In this document: positions 8,238 to 17,864 of the stretch, piece by piece | Numbering within the stretch: position 1 is the stretch's first letter | Layout of the letters: every line of letters begins with the position of its first letter | From: an uncultured Clostridia bacterium | GTDB taxonomy: Bacteria; Bacillota; Clostridia; UBA1381; CAJOGA01 | Direction: 5' to 3' | Assembly (NCBI GenBank): GCA_905233855.1 | Contig: CAJOGA010000005.1 | Span: 1-39,070, forward strand | DNA length: 39,070 nucleotides | Translations under genes and position numbers: made by a program | Notes under the pieces: model-generated | What the model was told of the DNA's origin: nothing | Database searches by the model: none | The model's input: the letters and a program-made list of their open reading frames with translations, nothing else

Positions 8238-9254
8238 TTATCTGTTTCTGTTTACATATGCCTTCATAAGTAAATCCATATTTTCCAACGCAATACCTGT
8301 ACCTATTGTAACACAGTCCAATGGGTTTTCGGCAACAAATGCAGGAATACCTGTCATCTGAGTTACAATTTTATCTAAACCTTTTATCATAGCACCGCCG
8401 CCCGTTAAAGCTATACCGCGATCCATTATATCGGCAGCAAGTTCAGGCGGGGTTTTTTCCAAAGTGTCTTTTATAGTTTGGATCATTTCCAAAATCGGAC
8501 CCTTCATTGCTTCTCTGACTTCGGTGGACGTGATTTCGATATTTCTCGGCAATCCGTTTATCAAATCTCTTCCTCTTACCTCATAATATTCATCAGGCCC
8601 CATAGGATAAGCAGAGCCGATAGTTGTTTTTATATCTTCAGCTGTTCTTTCTCCTATAGCAAGGTTTTTCTCTCGCTTTATGTAGTTTACTATTGCGGTA
8701 TCCAAAGCATCGCCTGCAACACGAAGAGAATTTGTTGTAACAATACCGCCCAATGATATAACGGCAACTTCCGTTGTGCCGCCGCCTATATCGACAACCA
8801 TACTGCCCGTCGGCTCTGATACAGGAAGACCCGCACCTGCCGCAGCTGCCATAGGTTCTTCTATAAAACGTGCCTCCTTTGCACCTGCTTTAAGCACAGC
8901 CTCTTCCACAGCACGGATTTCAACACTTGTAATACCGGAAGGAACACATACAATAACGATCGGCTTAAACAATACGCTGTTTGCGTTTGCCTTTTTTATA
9001 AGTTCTTTTATCATTGCCTGTGTAATGTCAAACCCTGCAATAACACCGTCTTTCATAGGTTTTATTGCAACAATTGAACCCGGTGTACGCCCCAACATTT
9101 CTTTTGCTTCATTACCTATTTTAAGCACTTTGCCTGTTGCTTTATTAAACGCTACCACAGACGGTTCTCTTATTACAATACCCTTTCCCTTAACATAAAC
9201 CAAAATATTTGCCGTGCCAAGATCTATACCTAATTCCTTTGAAAATAAAGCCAT
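8238..9254 (-). CDS. mreB: rod shape-determining actin homologue MreB
   Basis: MreB forms membrane-bound filaments that orient cell-wall synthesis along the side wall. The 338-residue product has the actin-fold motifs phosphate-1 ([13 protein letters not shown], from residue 9), phosphate-2 ([13 protein letters not shown]) and the adenosine motif [12 protein letters not shown]. The N-terminal [13 protein letters not shown] matches MreB rather than DnaK or FtsA. GGGAGG precedes the ATG at 9254. It heads mreBCD and follows maf by 30 bases; radC, often between maf and mreB, is absent here. Confidence 0.98.
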   Translation of the reverse strand: MALFSKELGIDLGTANILVYVKGKGIVIREPSVVAFNKATGKVLKIGNEAKEMLGRTPGSIVAIKPMKDGVIAGFDITQAMIKELIKKANANSVLFKPIVIVCVPSGITSVEIRAVEEAVLKAGAKEARFIEEPMAAAAGAGLPVSEPTGSMVVDIGGGTTEVAVISLGGIVTTNSLRVAGDALDTAIVNYIKREKNLAIGERTAEDIKTTIGSAYPMGPDEYYEVRGRDLINGLPRNIEITSTEVREAMKGPILEMIQTIKDTLEKTPPELAADIMDRGIALTGGGAMIKGLDKIVTQMTGIPAFVAENPLDCVTIGTGIALENMDLLMKAYVNRNR

Positions 9255-9284
9255 ATTGTTTTACCTCCCTGTAATTTAAAAATA

Positions 9285-9869
9285 TCATAAAACATTATAA
9301 TCAAATTCTTTTAACATATCAGATAACATGCTTACACTCAAACCGACAATATTGAAATAATCGCCTTCCACAGACTCTACAAGCACACTGCCCAAGCCCT
9401 GTATACCATATGCCCCGGCTTTATCCATCGGCTCGCCTGTTTTAACATAAGCATTTATCGTTTCGTCCGACAGTGCTTTAAACTTCACCTTTGTTGCACA
9501 ATGCCGCGAAAGCACTGTGCCGTCCTGCGATGCAAGACAAATACCGGTGTACACTGTATGTATCTTGCCGGACAATTTTTTCAGCATCACAACGGCATCC
9601 GATTCATCTTTTGGTTTGCCTAATATTTCATCATCTATACAAACTACGGTATCAGCCGCTATCACGATATACTCACCCTTGCATTTTTTTGCCGCATCAC
9701 AAGCCTTTAACATTGCAAGCTGTTTAACTAAAATGTCCGCCGATATATCATCTTCAACAGTTTCATCCACATCGCTCGGAAGCGTTGTAAAGTCTATATT
9801 AATCAATTTTAACAGTTCCGCCCTTCTCGGCGATGCTGATGCCAAATATATTTTTCTTTTTCTGTTCAT
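9285..9869 (-). CDS. maf: Maf-like nucleotide pyrophosphatase
   Basis: Maf/YceF proteins hydrolyse non-canonical or modified nucleoside triphosphates (dTTP/UTP class) to monophosphates and have been linked to septum control. The 194-residue product shows the signature LASASPRRAELL near the N-terminus, the AADTVV catalytic region and the KLSGKIHTVYTG and AGAYGIQGLGS stretches. Its ATG at 9869 shares one base with the dut stop (TAATG), so translation is probably coupled. With dut it forms a nucleotide-cleaning pair upstream of mreB. Confidence 0.95.
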   Translation of the reverse strand: MNRKRKIYLASASPRRAELLKLINIDFTTLPSDVDETVEDDISADILVKQLAMLKACDAAKKCKGEYIVIAADTVVCIDDEILGKPKDESDAVVMLKKLSGKIHTVYTGICLASQDGTVLSRHCATKVKFKALSDETINAYVKTGEPMDKAGAYGIQGLGSVLVESVEGDYFNIVGLSVSMLSDMLKEFDYNVL

Positions 9870-10315
9870 TAATACTCACCCGTCGAACCGAATCCGCCTG
9901 TTCCCCTGTCGGAATCATCAATGTTTTCGGTTACTTCCAAGTCCGCTTTGCAAACAGGCATAAACACAAGCTGTGCGATGCGTTGATACGGTTCTATAAC
10001 ATAATCTTCCTTGCCTAAATTTATAACAGGACATTTTATAACCCCTCTGTAATCACTGTCTATAACGCCGACACAGTTCGCCATTGTTATCCCGTGTTTA
10101 GATGCCAAACCGCTCCTTGCAAACACGTATGCGACAAAATCATCGCTTTGCGGCTGTATTGAAATGCCGGTGGATATCAAAACAGTTTCACCCGGTTTGA
10201 TCAACACCGGTTTTTCGATATCCGCAACCAAATCCATACCCGCCGAACCGCTTGTCTGATATTTTGGTATGGGCAATGCTTTATTTGATAATTTTATCTT
10301 TACTTTTATATTCAT
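9869..10315 (-). CDS. dut: dUTP diphosphatase
   Basis: The trimeric dUTPase hydrolyses dUTP to dUMP, keeping uracil out of DNA and supplying thymidylate synthesis. All five motifs can be read in the 148-residue product: SGSAGMDL (22-29), ARSGLA (66-71), GVIDSDYRG (83-91), the YQRIAQLVF region (110-118) and the C-terminal RGTGGFGSTG (137-146). I chose ATG at 10315, preceded by AAAAGGG. A GTG at 10333 would overlap the U32 gene by eight bases and has a weaker ribosome site. The stop overlaps the maf start by one base. Confidence 0.96.
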   Translation of the reverse strand: MNIKVKIKLSNKALPIPKYQTSGSAGMDLVADIEKPVLIKPGETVLISTGISIQPQSDDFVAYVFARSGLASKHGITMANCVGVIDSDYRGVIKCPVINLGKEDYVIEPYQRIAQLVFMPVCKADLEVTENIDDSDRGTGGFGSTGEY

Positions 10316-10325
10316 ATTACCCTTT

Positions 10326-12395
10326 TCACACACCTCTGTAAAAATGCCCTCTGGTTATTTCACCGTTACCATATGCATGGGCATTCCTATAATCATACAA
10401 TATTTTATCACATTCTGAAAAATTTTCAACAGTAAATAATAATTTTAAATAATTTATATTAACTTTTTTTATATCGTCCAATTTATCCGCCATGTAAAGC
10501 GGTTTAGAATTTAATAAAACACTGTAACATTCATCACAATGAGTCATAAGTTTAAATTCATTTGAATACCTGTCTTTTAAAATATAAGTATTAATATTTT
10601 TCCCACAGTCTCTTTTATTGTAACACCTTACAGGACAATTTTTAAACATCATAACCGGTAAATAACCGTATCCGATAATTTCAAGAGGTATATCAGAATT
10701 TCGCGATATATACTCTATTTGCTTTAAATTCAACTCCGTTGAAAGACATATTTGTTCAAAACCAAGCTTTTTATACTCTGCTACACTTAAGCTGTTAAAG
10801 CAATTCAAACGTTCATTGGCATATAAAACATTATCGGTATATGTTGTTATTGCATCTATATTAGATGCTAAAACAGGCTTTTTACCGTTGTATTTATACA
10901 TTTTGTAGTTGGCATCGGGCAATTTTATTACTATTTGCGTCTCGTTGTTGTTAAGTTTCAATACATCCCGTTCCAATTCCGGAGGGATATATAACTTTGC
11001 AACATTATGCCCAAGTGCCGCTTCAGCCTGTTCTATATTGTTAACTTCTGCGGTAAATTGCAACAGTTCACTTTTGTTTATGCTTGTATTTTTTATCTGA
11101 ACATTTTTTATCTGAACATTTACGCATGTTCTCTTTTTAATTAATTCATCTATCGCCAGACGCCGCGTTTCGTTTATCACAGAGACGCTCAATGACGGGG
11201 TTCCGTCTATTACACAATCAAAATTATCGGCAACAAACGGCGTGTTACCCAATTTTAACATCTGTTTTTTTAAATTATCGTTCGACAAAGGTAAATTAAT
11301 TGCTTTTTCGGCAAGCTTTTGCGATTGAACTGTTACGATGTTTAAATCAGCATCGGTCAATGTAACGCTGAGAGGCATACCCTCGCCCACCGTACATTTA
11401 ATGTTGATTTTAACTTTCCTTAAATTAGCGTTTTCTTCGCAACAAGCTTTAGTTTGGTCATCATAAATATTTTCGGCCATATTCGACGGGTTTTTGAAAG
11501 CCATCATGCCCTTGCCTGTTTTGTTTGAAAAATATCCGTCGGTAAAGCCTGTTCTGTTAAAAGCGTTCAACAAGACGGTTTTGTCTTGCTCCAAAACCTT
11601 TTGCGGAAAATCTATATATTTTCTGTATGTTTTGGTTATCGCCGCAACGTATTCGGCTTTTTTTAACCTTCCTTCAATTTTAAATGAAGTAACACCGATA
11701 TCAGCAAGCTCTTTCACATAGTCTATAAGACAATTATCTTTCGGACTCAACAAATAACCGCTGTTTATAGTTTCTCCATTATTTATCAATTGATACTGCA
11801 TTCTGCACGGCTGTGCACATTTCCCCCTGTTTCCGCTCCTGCTGCCTATGATACTGCTCATTAAACATTGTCCGGAACAGCTCATGCAAAGAGCACCGTG
11901 AACAAACACTTCTGTTTCTATATCGGAGTTTTGAATTATATAACTTATCTGTTCTTTTGAAAGCTCACGTGCAAGGACAACACGGCTTACGCCCATGCTT
12001 TCCAAAGTTTTGACGCCGTCGAGATTATGTATACTCATTTGAGTGCTGGCATGAATTTTCGCTGTCGGACAAATTTGTCCTATTAATGACAACACGCCCA
12101 TATCCTGTACTATAAATGCATCAACCCCTGATAAACACGCTTGTTCTATAAGATGTTTCATCTCGTTCATTTCTATATCTCTGACAAGCGTATTGGTTGT
12201 AAGATAGATTTTTACACCTCTGATATGTGCATAATCTATTGCTTCTTTAAGTGAATTTATATTAAAATTATCTGCCGATTGGCGTGCATTAAAGCTTCCC
12301 ACACCAAGATATACAGCATCTGCCCCGGCTTGTACCGCTGCTTTAAAACTATGCATATTACCAGCCGGAGATAACAATTCAGGTTTGACTGTCAT
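10326..12395 (-). CDS. U32 family protein (RlhA/collagenase-like) with C-terminal extension
   Basis: The 689-residue product has an N-terminal U32 domain opening with ELLSPAGNMHSFKAAVQAGADAVYLG. It carries the family cysteine pattern C170, C173, C177, C193 and C197 (from HGALCMSCSGQC to GNRGKCAQPC). The best studied member of this group, E. coli RlhA, hydroxylates C2501 of 23S rRNA, so rRNA modification is more likely than proteolysis; this is an inference. The second half matches the long form of the family and holds another cysteine group (NCPVRCYNKRDCG). AAAGGAG precedes the ATG at 12395. It follows zapA by 11 bases, a common neighbour pair in Firmicutes. Confidence 0.9.
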   Translation of the reverse strand: MTVKPELLSPAGNMHSFKAAVQAGADAVYLGVGSFNARQSADNFNINSLKEAIDYAHIRGVKIYLTTNTLVRDIEMNEMKHLIEQACLSGVDAFIVQDMGVLSLIGQICPTAKIHASTQMSIHNLDGVKTLESMGVSRVVLARELSKEQISYIIQNSDIETEVFVHGALCMSCSGQCLMSSIIGSRSGNRGKCAQPCRMQYQLINNGETINSGYLLSPKDNCLIDYVKELADIGVTSFKIEGRLKKAEYVAAITKTYRKYIDFPQKVLEQDKTVLLNAFNRTGFTDGYFSNKTGKGMMAFKNPSNMAENIYDDQTKACCEENANLRKVKINIKCTVGEGMPLSVTLTDADLNIVTVQSQKLAEKAINLPLSNDNLKKQMLKLGNTPFVADNFDCVIDGTPSLSVSVINETRRLAIDELIKKRTCVNVQIKNVQIKNTSINKSELLQFTAEVNNIEQAEAALGHNVAKLYIPPELERDVLKLNNNETQIVIKLPDANYKMYKYNGKKPVLASNIDAITTYTDNVLYANERLNCFNSLSVAEYKKLGFEQICLSTELNLKQIEYISRNSDIPLEIIGYGYLPVMMFKNCPVRCYNKRDCGKNINTYILKDRYSNEFKLMTHCDECYSVLLNSKPLYMADKLDDIKKVNINYLKLLFTVENFSECDKILYDYRNAHAYGNGEITRGHFYRGV
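11088..11117. repeat. in-frame 15-bp tandem duplication inside the U32 gene
   Basis: Two exact copies of a 15-base unit (ATTTTTTATCTGAAC on the plus strand, at 11088-11102 and 11103-11117) lie head to tail. In the U32 reading frame they encode the pentapeptide VQIKN twice. The duplication keeps the frame and lies in the poorly conserved linker between the two halves of the protein. Confidence 0.85.
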
Positions 12396-12406
12396 TGCTT
12401 GCTCCT

Positions 12407-12778
12407 TTAAATCAATTCCAACAATTCGTTTATTTCGTCTTGTTTTTGTTTTAAACGTTCTTTTAAACTCAGTATTTCGGCTTTATAATCATCTATGTTT
12501 TCCTTTTCTACTATCTGCTCATGAGCATCGGCTGTGTTTCCCGTGTTATCCGCAACTGCTTCCGTTTTTTCCAATGCTTTAAAATAGTCGTCAGCTATGT
12601 TTAAAGCTGTAAGAACACAGGCTTTGTCTACTGTAAGATTCGGATTGTTTTCCAAAACCGAATTGATTCGTGAATCCACATACTCCGCAATGCCGGCAAT
12701 ATAATCCTTTGACTCAGGGGCTGTTATGACATATTTACGTCCGTGTATTGTAACTGACATTTTGTTTGTTTCTGCCAT
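12407..12778 (-). CDS. zapA: cell division protein ZapA
   Basis: ZapA bundles FtsZ filaments and stabilises the Z-ring. The 123-residue product has the N-terminal beta-strand domain (SVTIHGRKYVI), the ESKDYIAGIAEYVDSRI segment and NIADDYFKA. A C-terminal coiled coil (KAEILSLKERLKQKQDEINELLELI, about 99-123) follows. ATG at 12778 is chosen because GGAGG lies eight bases upstream; a TTG further up would sit inside that site. It is the first gene after the groEL terminator and so heads the long shape and division cluster. Confidence 0.94.
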   Translation of the reverse strand: MAETNKMSVTIHGRKYVITAPESKDYIAGIAEYVDSRINSVLENNPNLTVDKACVLTALNIADDYFKALEKTEAVADNTGNTADAHEQIVEKENIDDYKAEILSLKERLKQKQDEINELLELI

Positions 12779-12810
12779 GATATACGCCTCCAATTTTATA
12801 TTTATTTTTT

Positions 12811-12819
12811 AGTATAACA
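12811..12819 (-). promoter_or_regulatory. extended -10 promoter for zapA cluster
   Basis: On the minus strand TGTTATACT gives an extended -10 element (TG, one base, TATACT), about 33 bases before the zapA start. The -35 region is weak. It is the first plausible promoter after the groEL terminator. Confidence 0.5.
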
Positions 12820-12850
12820 TATTTTTCCTATCAGATAAAGACCTTATTTA

Positions 12851-12894
12851 AAAAAACGCAAAAAACAGTCATAATCAAATGATTATGACTGTTT
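12851..12894 (-). terminator. groESL intrinsic terminator
   Basis: A perfect 14-bp stem (AAACAGTCATAATC with its complement, 12863-12894) with a four-base loop is followed on the minus strand by TTTTTTGCGTTTTTTT. It lies 34 bases after the groEL stop. Confidence 0.92.
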
Positions 12895-12927
12895 GCTGTG
12901 CAATGAGTGTTAATTTAACAATTTATA

Positions 12928-14562
<1,635 letters not shown>

Positions 14563-14603
14563 TTATAAAACACTCCTTATATACTTGAATTTATTAAAAT
14601 TAA

Positions 14604-14900
<297 letters not shown>

Positions 14901-14923
14901 CTAATTATTTTACAACTCATTTG

Positions 14924-14950
14924 TTAGCACTCACTCACATCGAGTGCTAA
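14924..14950 (-). promoter_or_regulatory. CIRCE operator (HrcA binding site)
   Basis: TTAGCACTC (14924-14932), nine bases, then GAGTGCTAA (14942-14950) is an exact match to the CIRCE inverted repeat. It lies just downstream of the groES -10 element, so HrcA bound here should block transcription until heat shock. hrcA itself is not in the window. Confidence 0.98.
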
Positions 14951-14954
14951 CATT

Positions 14955-14983
14955 ATTATCATCATTTTAATGTGTATTTGCAA
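14955..14983 (-). promoter_or_regulatory. groESL promoter
   Basis: On the minus strand TTGCAA (14978-14983), a 17-base spacer and GATAAT (14955-14960) form a good SigA promoter. The expected start site falls at the edge of the CIRCE element. Confidence 0.8.
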
Positions 14984-15089
14984 ATATGGCAAACAAGAAT
15001 TATTTCTGTTTATTCCTAAATTTGTTAATATTTTCTTGCGTTTTCTTCTGTTTTCTATGATTTTTATTATTTGAGCAAATCAGCCCGCA

Positions 15090-15458
15090 CTAACTCACAA
15101 AATTTTCTATTATTTCAAACACTTCCTCCCTGTTATATACCTTGATTCCGCTTTTTAAAAGCTCTCTGTCCTGTACAGGAAGCAACTGCTCGGCAAGTGC
15201 ATATGAATCTATAAGTATTCTTCTTCCGTCAGATTCAATCTCATATATATTTATTTCGGAATTTTCCATTCTGATAAGATAGTAAGAAGTGTTTGTTTGT
15301 TCTGATGAATTATCCTCAAAGTCAACTTCTTCACCGTTCGTTTCGTTAGACAACACAACGGAATTCTCATACATGGCTTTTGAGAAAAAATAGCCGCCGA
15401 AAAAAGCTGATGTCATTAACACAATGCTCAGGAGCAAAGTAAAAAAATAATTTTTCAT
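15090..15458 (-). CDS. membrane-anchored protein with BofC C-terminal-like domain
   Basis: The 122-residue product has an uncleaved-looking N-terminal membrane helix (about 5-25), an acidic linker, then a compact domain. That domain reads YYLIRMENSEINIYE, a DSYALAEQLLPVQDRELLKSGIKV region and REEVFEIIENF. This pattern resembles the C-terminal domain of BofC, the forespore regulator of SigK processing in Bacillus, a domain seen in many clostridial proteins of unknown role. The full BofC N-terminal domain is missing, so a sporulation function is not shown. GGAGGCG precedes the ATG. It lies between the recombinase gene and groESL. Confidence 0.65.
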   Translation of the reverse strand: MKNYFFTLLLSIVLMTSAFFGGYFFSKAMYENSVVLSNETNGEEVDFEDNSSEQTNTSYYLIRMENSEINIYEIESDGRRILIDSYALAEQLLPVQDRELLKSGIKVYNREEVFEIIENFVS

Positions 15459-15527
15459 AAATAACGCCTCCGCTCATGCCGGACATAAAGTCCTGTATTA
15501 ATGTAATCATTGCCATAAATAACGCAA

Positions 15528-15557
15528 TTTATACATCATACAAAAACGCGCAAGCAA
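15528..15557 (-). promoter_or_regulatory. possible promoter of the BofC-like gene
   Basis: On the minus strand TTGCTT (15552-15557) and TATAAA (15528-15533) are 18 bases apart in the 109-base gap before the BofC-like gene. The match is modest. Confidence 0.35.
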
Positions 15558-15567
15558 AGGCATCATT

Positions 15568-16611
15568 CTATTCTTCTCTTATAACTTCAAACGAACGCAT
15601 TATTTCTTTACGTGCTTTAGACGAATACTGTGCATAAAATCTGTGAGTAACCTCTATATTTTTATGTCCCATAAGCTCCGCCACCATTTTTATATCCACA
15701 CCGTCTTCCAACAAGCGGCACGCAAACGTACGTCTTAACGCATGAGGTCTTGTTTTATCGGGATGGATTATATCAACCGTATAGCAATATTTTTTAAGGT
15801 TTTTTTCAACAGCTGCCACGGTTATTCTCTTGCCTAAACGGCTGATAAAAAGTGCGTCTTTATCCTCCGCATTGAAAGCTTTACGCCATTGTATATAATT
15901 ATACAATTCATTCTCCACCTGAACAGGCATAAATATTTCCTGTTCCTCGCCGCCCTTTCGCGTTACAACAAAGCTTGACGTGTCAAATGATATATCCGAT
16001 ATATTAAGATTTACCAGCTCGCTTACACGCACGCCTGTGCCTAAATACGCAGTATACAACGCCACATCTCTAAGTTTACGGTTGGTATATTCGGTCAAAT
16101 CTCTGCCGGTATAATATTTTTCACCGTTAAATATAACATCAAGCAGACGTATGGTTTCTTGTGTGGTCAGCGGTTTTTTTATCTTTTGCTTAATGTTTGT
16201 GAAGTCGAGCTTATCGGTAATATTTTGCGTGATTTTATCGGTTTTGTACAGATACGCAAACAAACTGCGTACGGTTGACAGCTTTCTGTTTATTCCGTAA
16301 TTGGAGTTTTTAACGGTTCTGTTTACTTCTCTGCCGTCGCATGTTGTTGTTTTGATTGTGTATTCACGCAGATACGCTCTGAAGTTTACCAAATCGTCTA
16401 CGGTTATTGTGTTTAAGTCCTCGCTCGTGAAGTCTTCCAATGACTTATTTTTGAATTTTCTTGCAGATAAGAAATTCAAAAATATCCGTATGTCGATACA
16501 ATATGCAAGCTGCGTGTTTATGCTGTCTCCGTCGTAGTAGTTCTGAACAAAATCAAAAACAAAATCAGGCATCTGCTCCAAAAAGTTTGCAAGATATTTT
16601 TGTTTAGCCAT
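15568..16611 (-). CDS. XerC/D-type tyrosine recombinase
   Basis: The 347-residue product has an N-terminal SAM-like core-binding domain (about 15-125) and a C-terminal catalytic domain. The full catalytic set is readable: R195 (GVRVSEL), K219 (RKGG), H290 and R293 (HALRR), H316 (LMGHKN) and nucleophile Y326 (RFYAQ). It should therefore cut and rejoin DNA through a 3'-phosphotyrosine. The core-binding domain has a basic stretch, KTTTCDGREVNRTVKNS (about 87-103). No phage genes, att-like repeats or insertion sequences are nearby, so a housekeeping Xer role is possible, though a resident integrase-like role cannot be ruled out. It starts 18 bases after the DUF2264 gene and may be cotranscribed. 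Confidence 0.88.
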   Translation of the reverse strand: MAKQKYLANFLEQMPDFVFDFVQNYYDGDSINTQLAYCIDIRIFLNFLSARKFKNKSLEDFTSEDLNTITVDDLVNFRAYLREYTIKTTTCDGREVNRTVKNSNYGINRKLSTVRSLFAYLYKTDKITQNITDKLDFTNIKQKIKKPLTTQETIRLLDVIFNGEKYYTGRDLTEYTNRKLRDVALYTAYLGTGVRVSELVNLNISDISFDTSSFVVTRKGGEEQEIFMPVQVENELYNYIQWRKAFNAEDKDALFISRLGKRITVAAVEKNLKKYCYTVDIIHPDKTRPHALRRTFACRLLEDGVDIKMVAELMGHKNIEVTHRFYAQYSSKARKEIMRSFEVIREE

Positions 16612-16629
16612 TAAGCCACCCCATTTGAT

Positions 16630-17712
16630 TTACTGTTGCCATATCTTTTTCTGAGTCCAGTCTCCGTCTTTTTCTGTCCAGAAGTCAGCATCAGGCGAAA
16701 GACCGAGCGGAAGGAACACCGTACTGCAAAAATAAGCACTGCCGCTATTTAAATACCACTCGGCCATGTGCGGTTGATGTCCGTACACGCCAAGCGTAAG
16801 AAATCCGTTTTCATCATACATATCAGGTGCACTTTGCACTTTTTTTATGACAGCCTCCATTGCGGCACGCACAGCACCTGCGGAAAACGTTTTATCTTCG
16901 TACAGCATAGCTTGTGCCAACAAATGAAACGCTCCGTATCTGTAGCATGAGGAACGTCCCACAACAGGAAATGTGCCGTCAGGCATTATCACGCTTTCAA
17001 GATGGTGTGCACAAACAGACGCTCTTTCCAAAAATCCGTCTTTATATCTGTCCCATTGTTTTGTTTTGTCAATTCTGAAAATATCCATAAGTATAGGCTG
17101 TATAACAAAGCTGTTATAATAATTGAAAGCAAGAGACTCGCCGTCGCCGTAAAAGCCGTCGCCCTTATACCAATGATATTCGTGTGTGCGTATTACATAG
17201 TCTACCCTTGTATCATCAAAATCGTCTTCGCCTATGTAGTGGAAAAACATCTCTATTATAGCCGAAAAACAAATCCAGTTGTTATAATACGGTCTTATTC
17301 TGCGAGTCATCTTCATACATTTAACTATATTATTCTTTACATCATCGTCCAGACCGTGCCACAAAGCATTAGGTGCACGAAGCAAGCCCTGTGCCAGAAA
17401 TGCTGTGTCTACAAGGTTTTGATTGTGCTCTGTAAAATTAACATACAGCGGATGATTTGGGTTTGTGGCGTTTGCCAGTGCCCTGCGGGACAAATCAATA
17501 AACTTCCTTTGAAGTTCTTTTTCTTCGCCTTCAGGCAATTTTACTTCAAGCCACGGAGCCATACCGCATATAATGCGTCCCAACGCTTCCAAGTAACATA
17601 CATTTTTACCTTCTTCAACATTCTCCCTTGGCATATTATGCTTTTCGCCCAAAAAATCATTTAAAATGGGTTCAGCCATTTTAGTTAAAGAATCAACCCA
17701 ATATTTTCTCAT
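16630..17712 (-). CDS. DUF2264 family protein
   Basis: The 360-residue product matches the DUF2264 family: an N-terminal GRIICGMAPWLEVKLPEGEE-like region, NHPLYVNFTEHNQNLVDTAFLA, the aromatic-rich NNWICFSAIIEMFFHYIG, then YKGDGFYGDGESLAFNYYNSF and PDGTFPVVGRSSCYRYGAFH. The pattern of paired helices rich in W, Y and H suggests an alpha/alpha toroid like those of some polysaccharide lyases and glycosidases, but no activity is established. There is no signal peptide, so it is probably cytoplasmic. ATG at 17712 has AGAGGTG upstream; an earlier in-frame start at 17748 has no ribosome site. A likely role is processing an imported oligosaccharide, which is inference. Confidence 0.85.
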   Translation of the reverse strand: MRKYWVDSLTKMAEPILNDFLGEKHNMPRENVEEGKNVCYLEALGRIICGMAPWLEVKLPEGEEKELQRKFIDLSRRALANATNPNHPLYVNFTEHNQNLVDTAFLAQGLLRAPNALWHGLDDDVKNNIVKCMKMTRRIRPYYNNWICFSAIIEMFFHYIGEDDFDDTRVDYVIRTHEYHWYKGDGFYGDGESLAFNYYNSFVIQPILMDIFRIDKTKQWDRYKDGFLERASVCAHHLESVIMPDGTFPVVGRSSCYRYGAFHLLAQAMLYEDKTFSAGAVRAAMEAVIKKVQSAPDMYDENGFLTLGVYGHQPHMAEWYLNSGSAYFCSTVFLPLGLSPDADFWTEKDGDWTQKKIWQQ

Positions 17713-17769
17713 TATGCAACACCTCTTGATCAGTAATATTATTATCATATATTTGTCATTTGCCTACAT

Positions 17770-17798
17770 AGTATATCATACACCAAAATATATTACAA
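17770..17798 (-). promoter_or_regulatory. promoter of the DUF2264-recombinase pair
   Basis: On the minus strand TTGTAA (17793-17798), 17 bases, and TATACT (17770-17775). It is back to back with the plus-strand promoter at 17808-17836, so the two -35 elements are only nine bases apart. Confidence 0.5.
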
Positions 17799-17807
17799 CA
17801 AAATAAG

Positions 17808-17836
17808 TTGAAATAATTTTTGTAATATGCTATTAT
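17808..17836 (+). promoter_or_regulatory. promoter of the flavoprotein gene
   Basis: TTGAAA (17808-17813), a 17-base spacer and TATTAT (17831-17836), about 29 bases before the chosen start codon. Confidence 0.6.
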
Positions 17837-17864
17837 AAGCGTGAAAGAAAGGAAGTATGTTATT

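Noticed and set aside
9869-10333. Longer dUTPase starting at GTG 10333
   Set aside because: It would overlap the U32 gene end and lacks a good ribosome site. ATG 10315 follows AAAAGGG and matches the family start.
15001-15080. Small gene or RNA in the stretch between groESL promoter and the BofC-like gene
   Set aside because: The stretch is A/T-rich with purine runs on the minus strand. I saw no ribosome site with an open frame, no stable stem and no conserved motif.
17002-17664. 220-codon open frame on the plus strand opposite the DUF2264 gene
   Set aside because: The minus-strand frame has family motifs, promoter and ribosome site; the plus-strand frame has none of these and an implausible composition.
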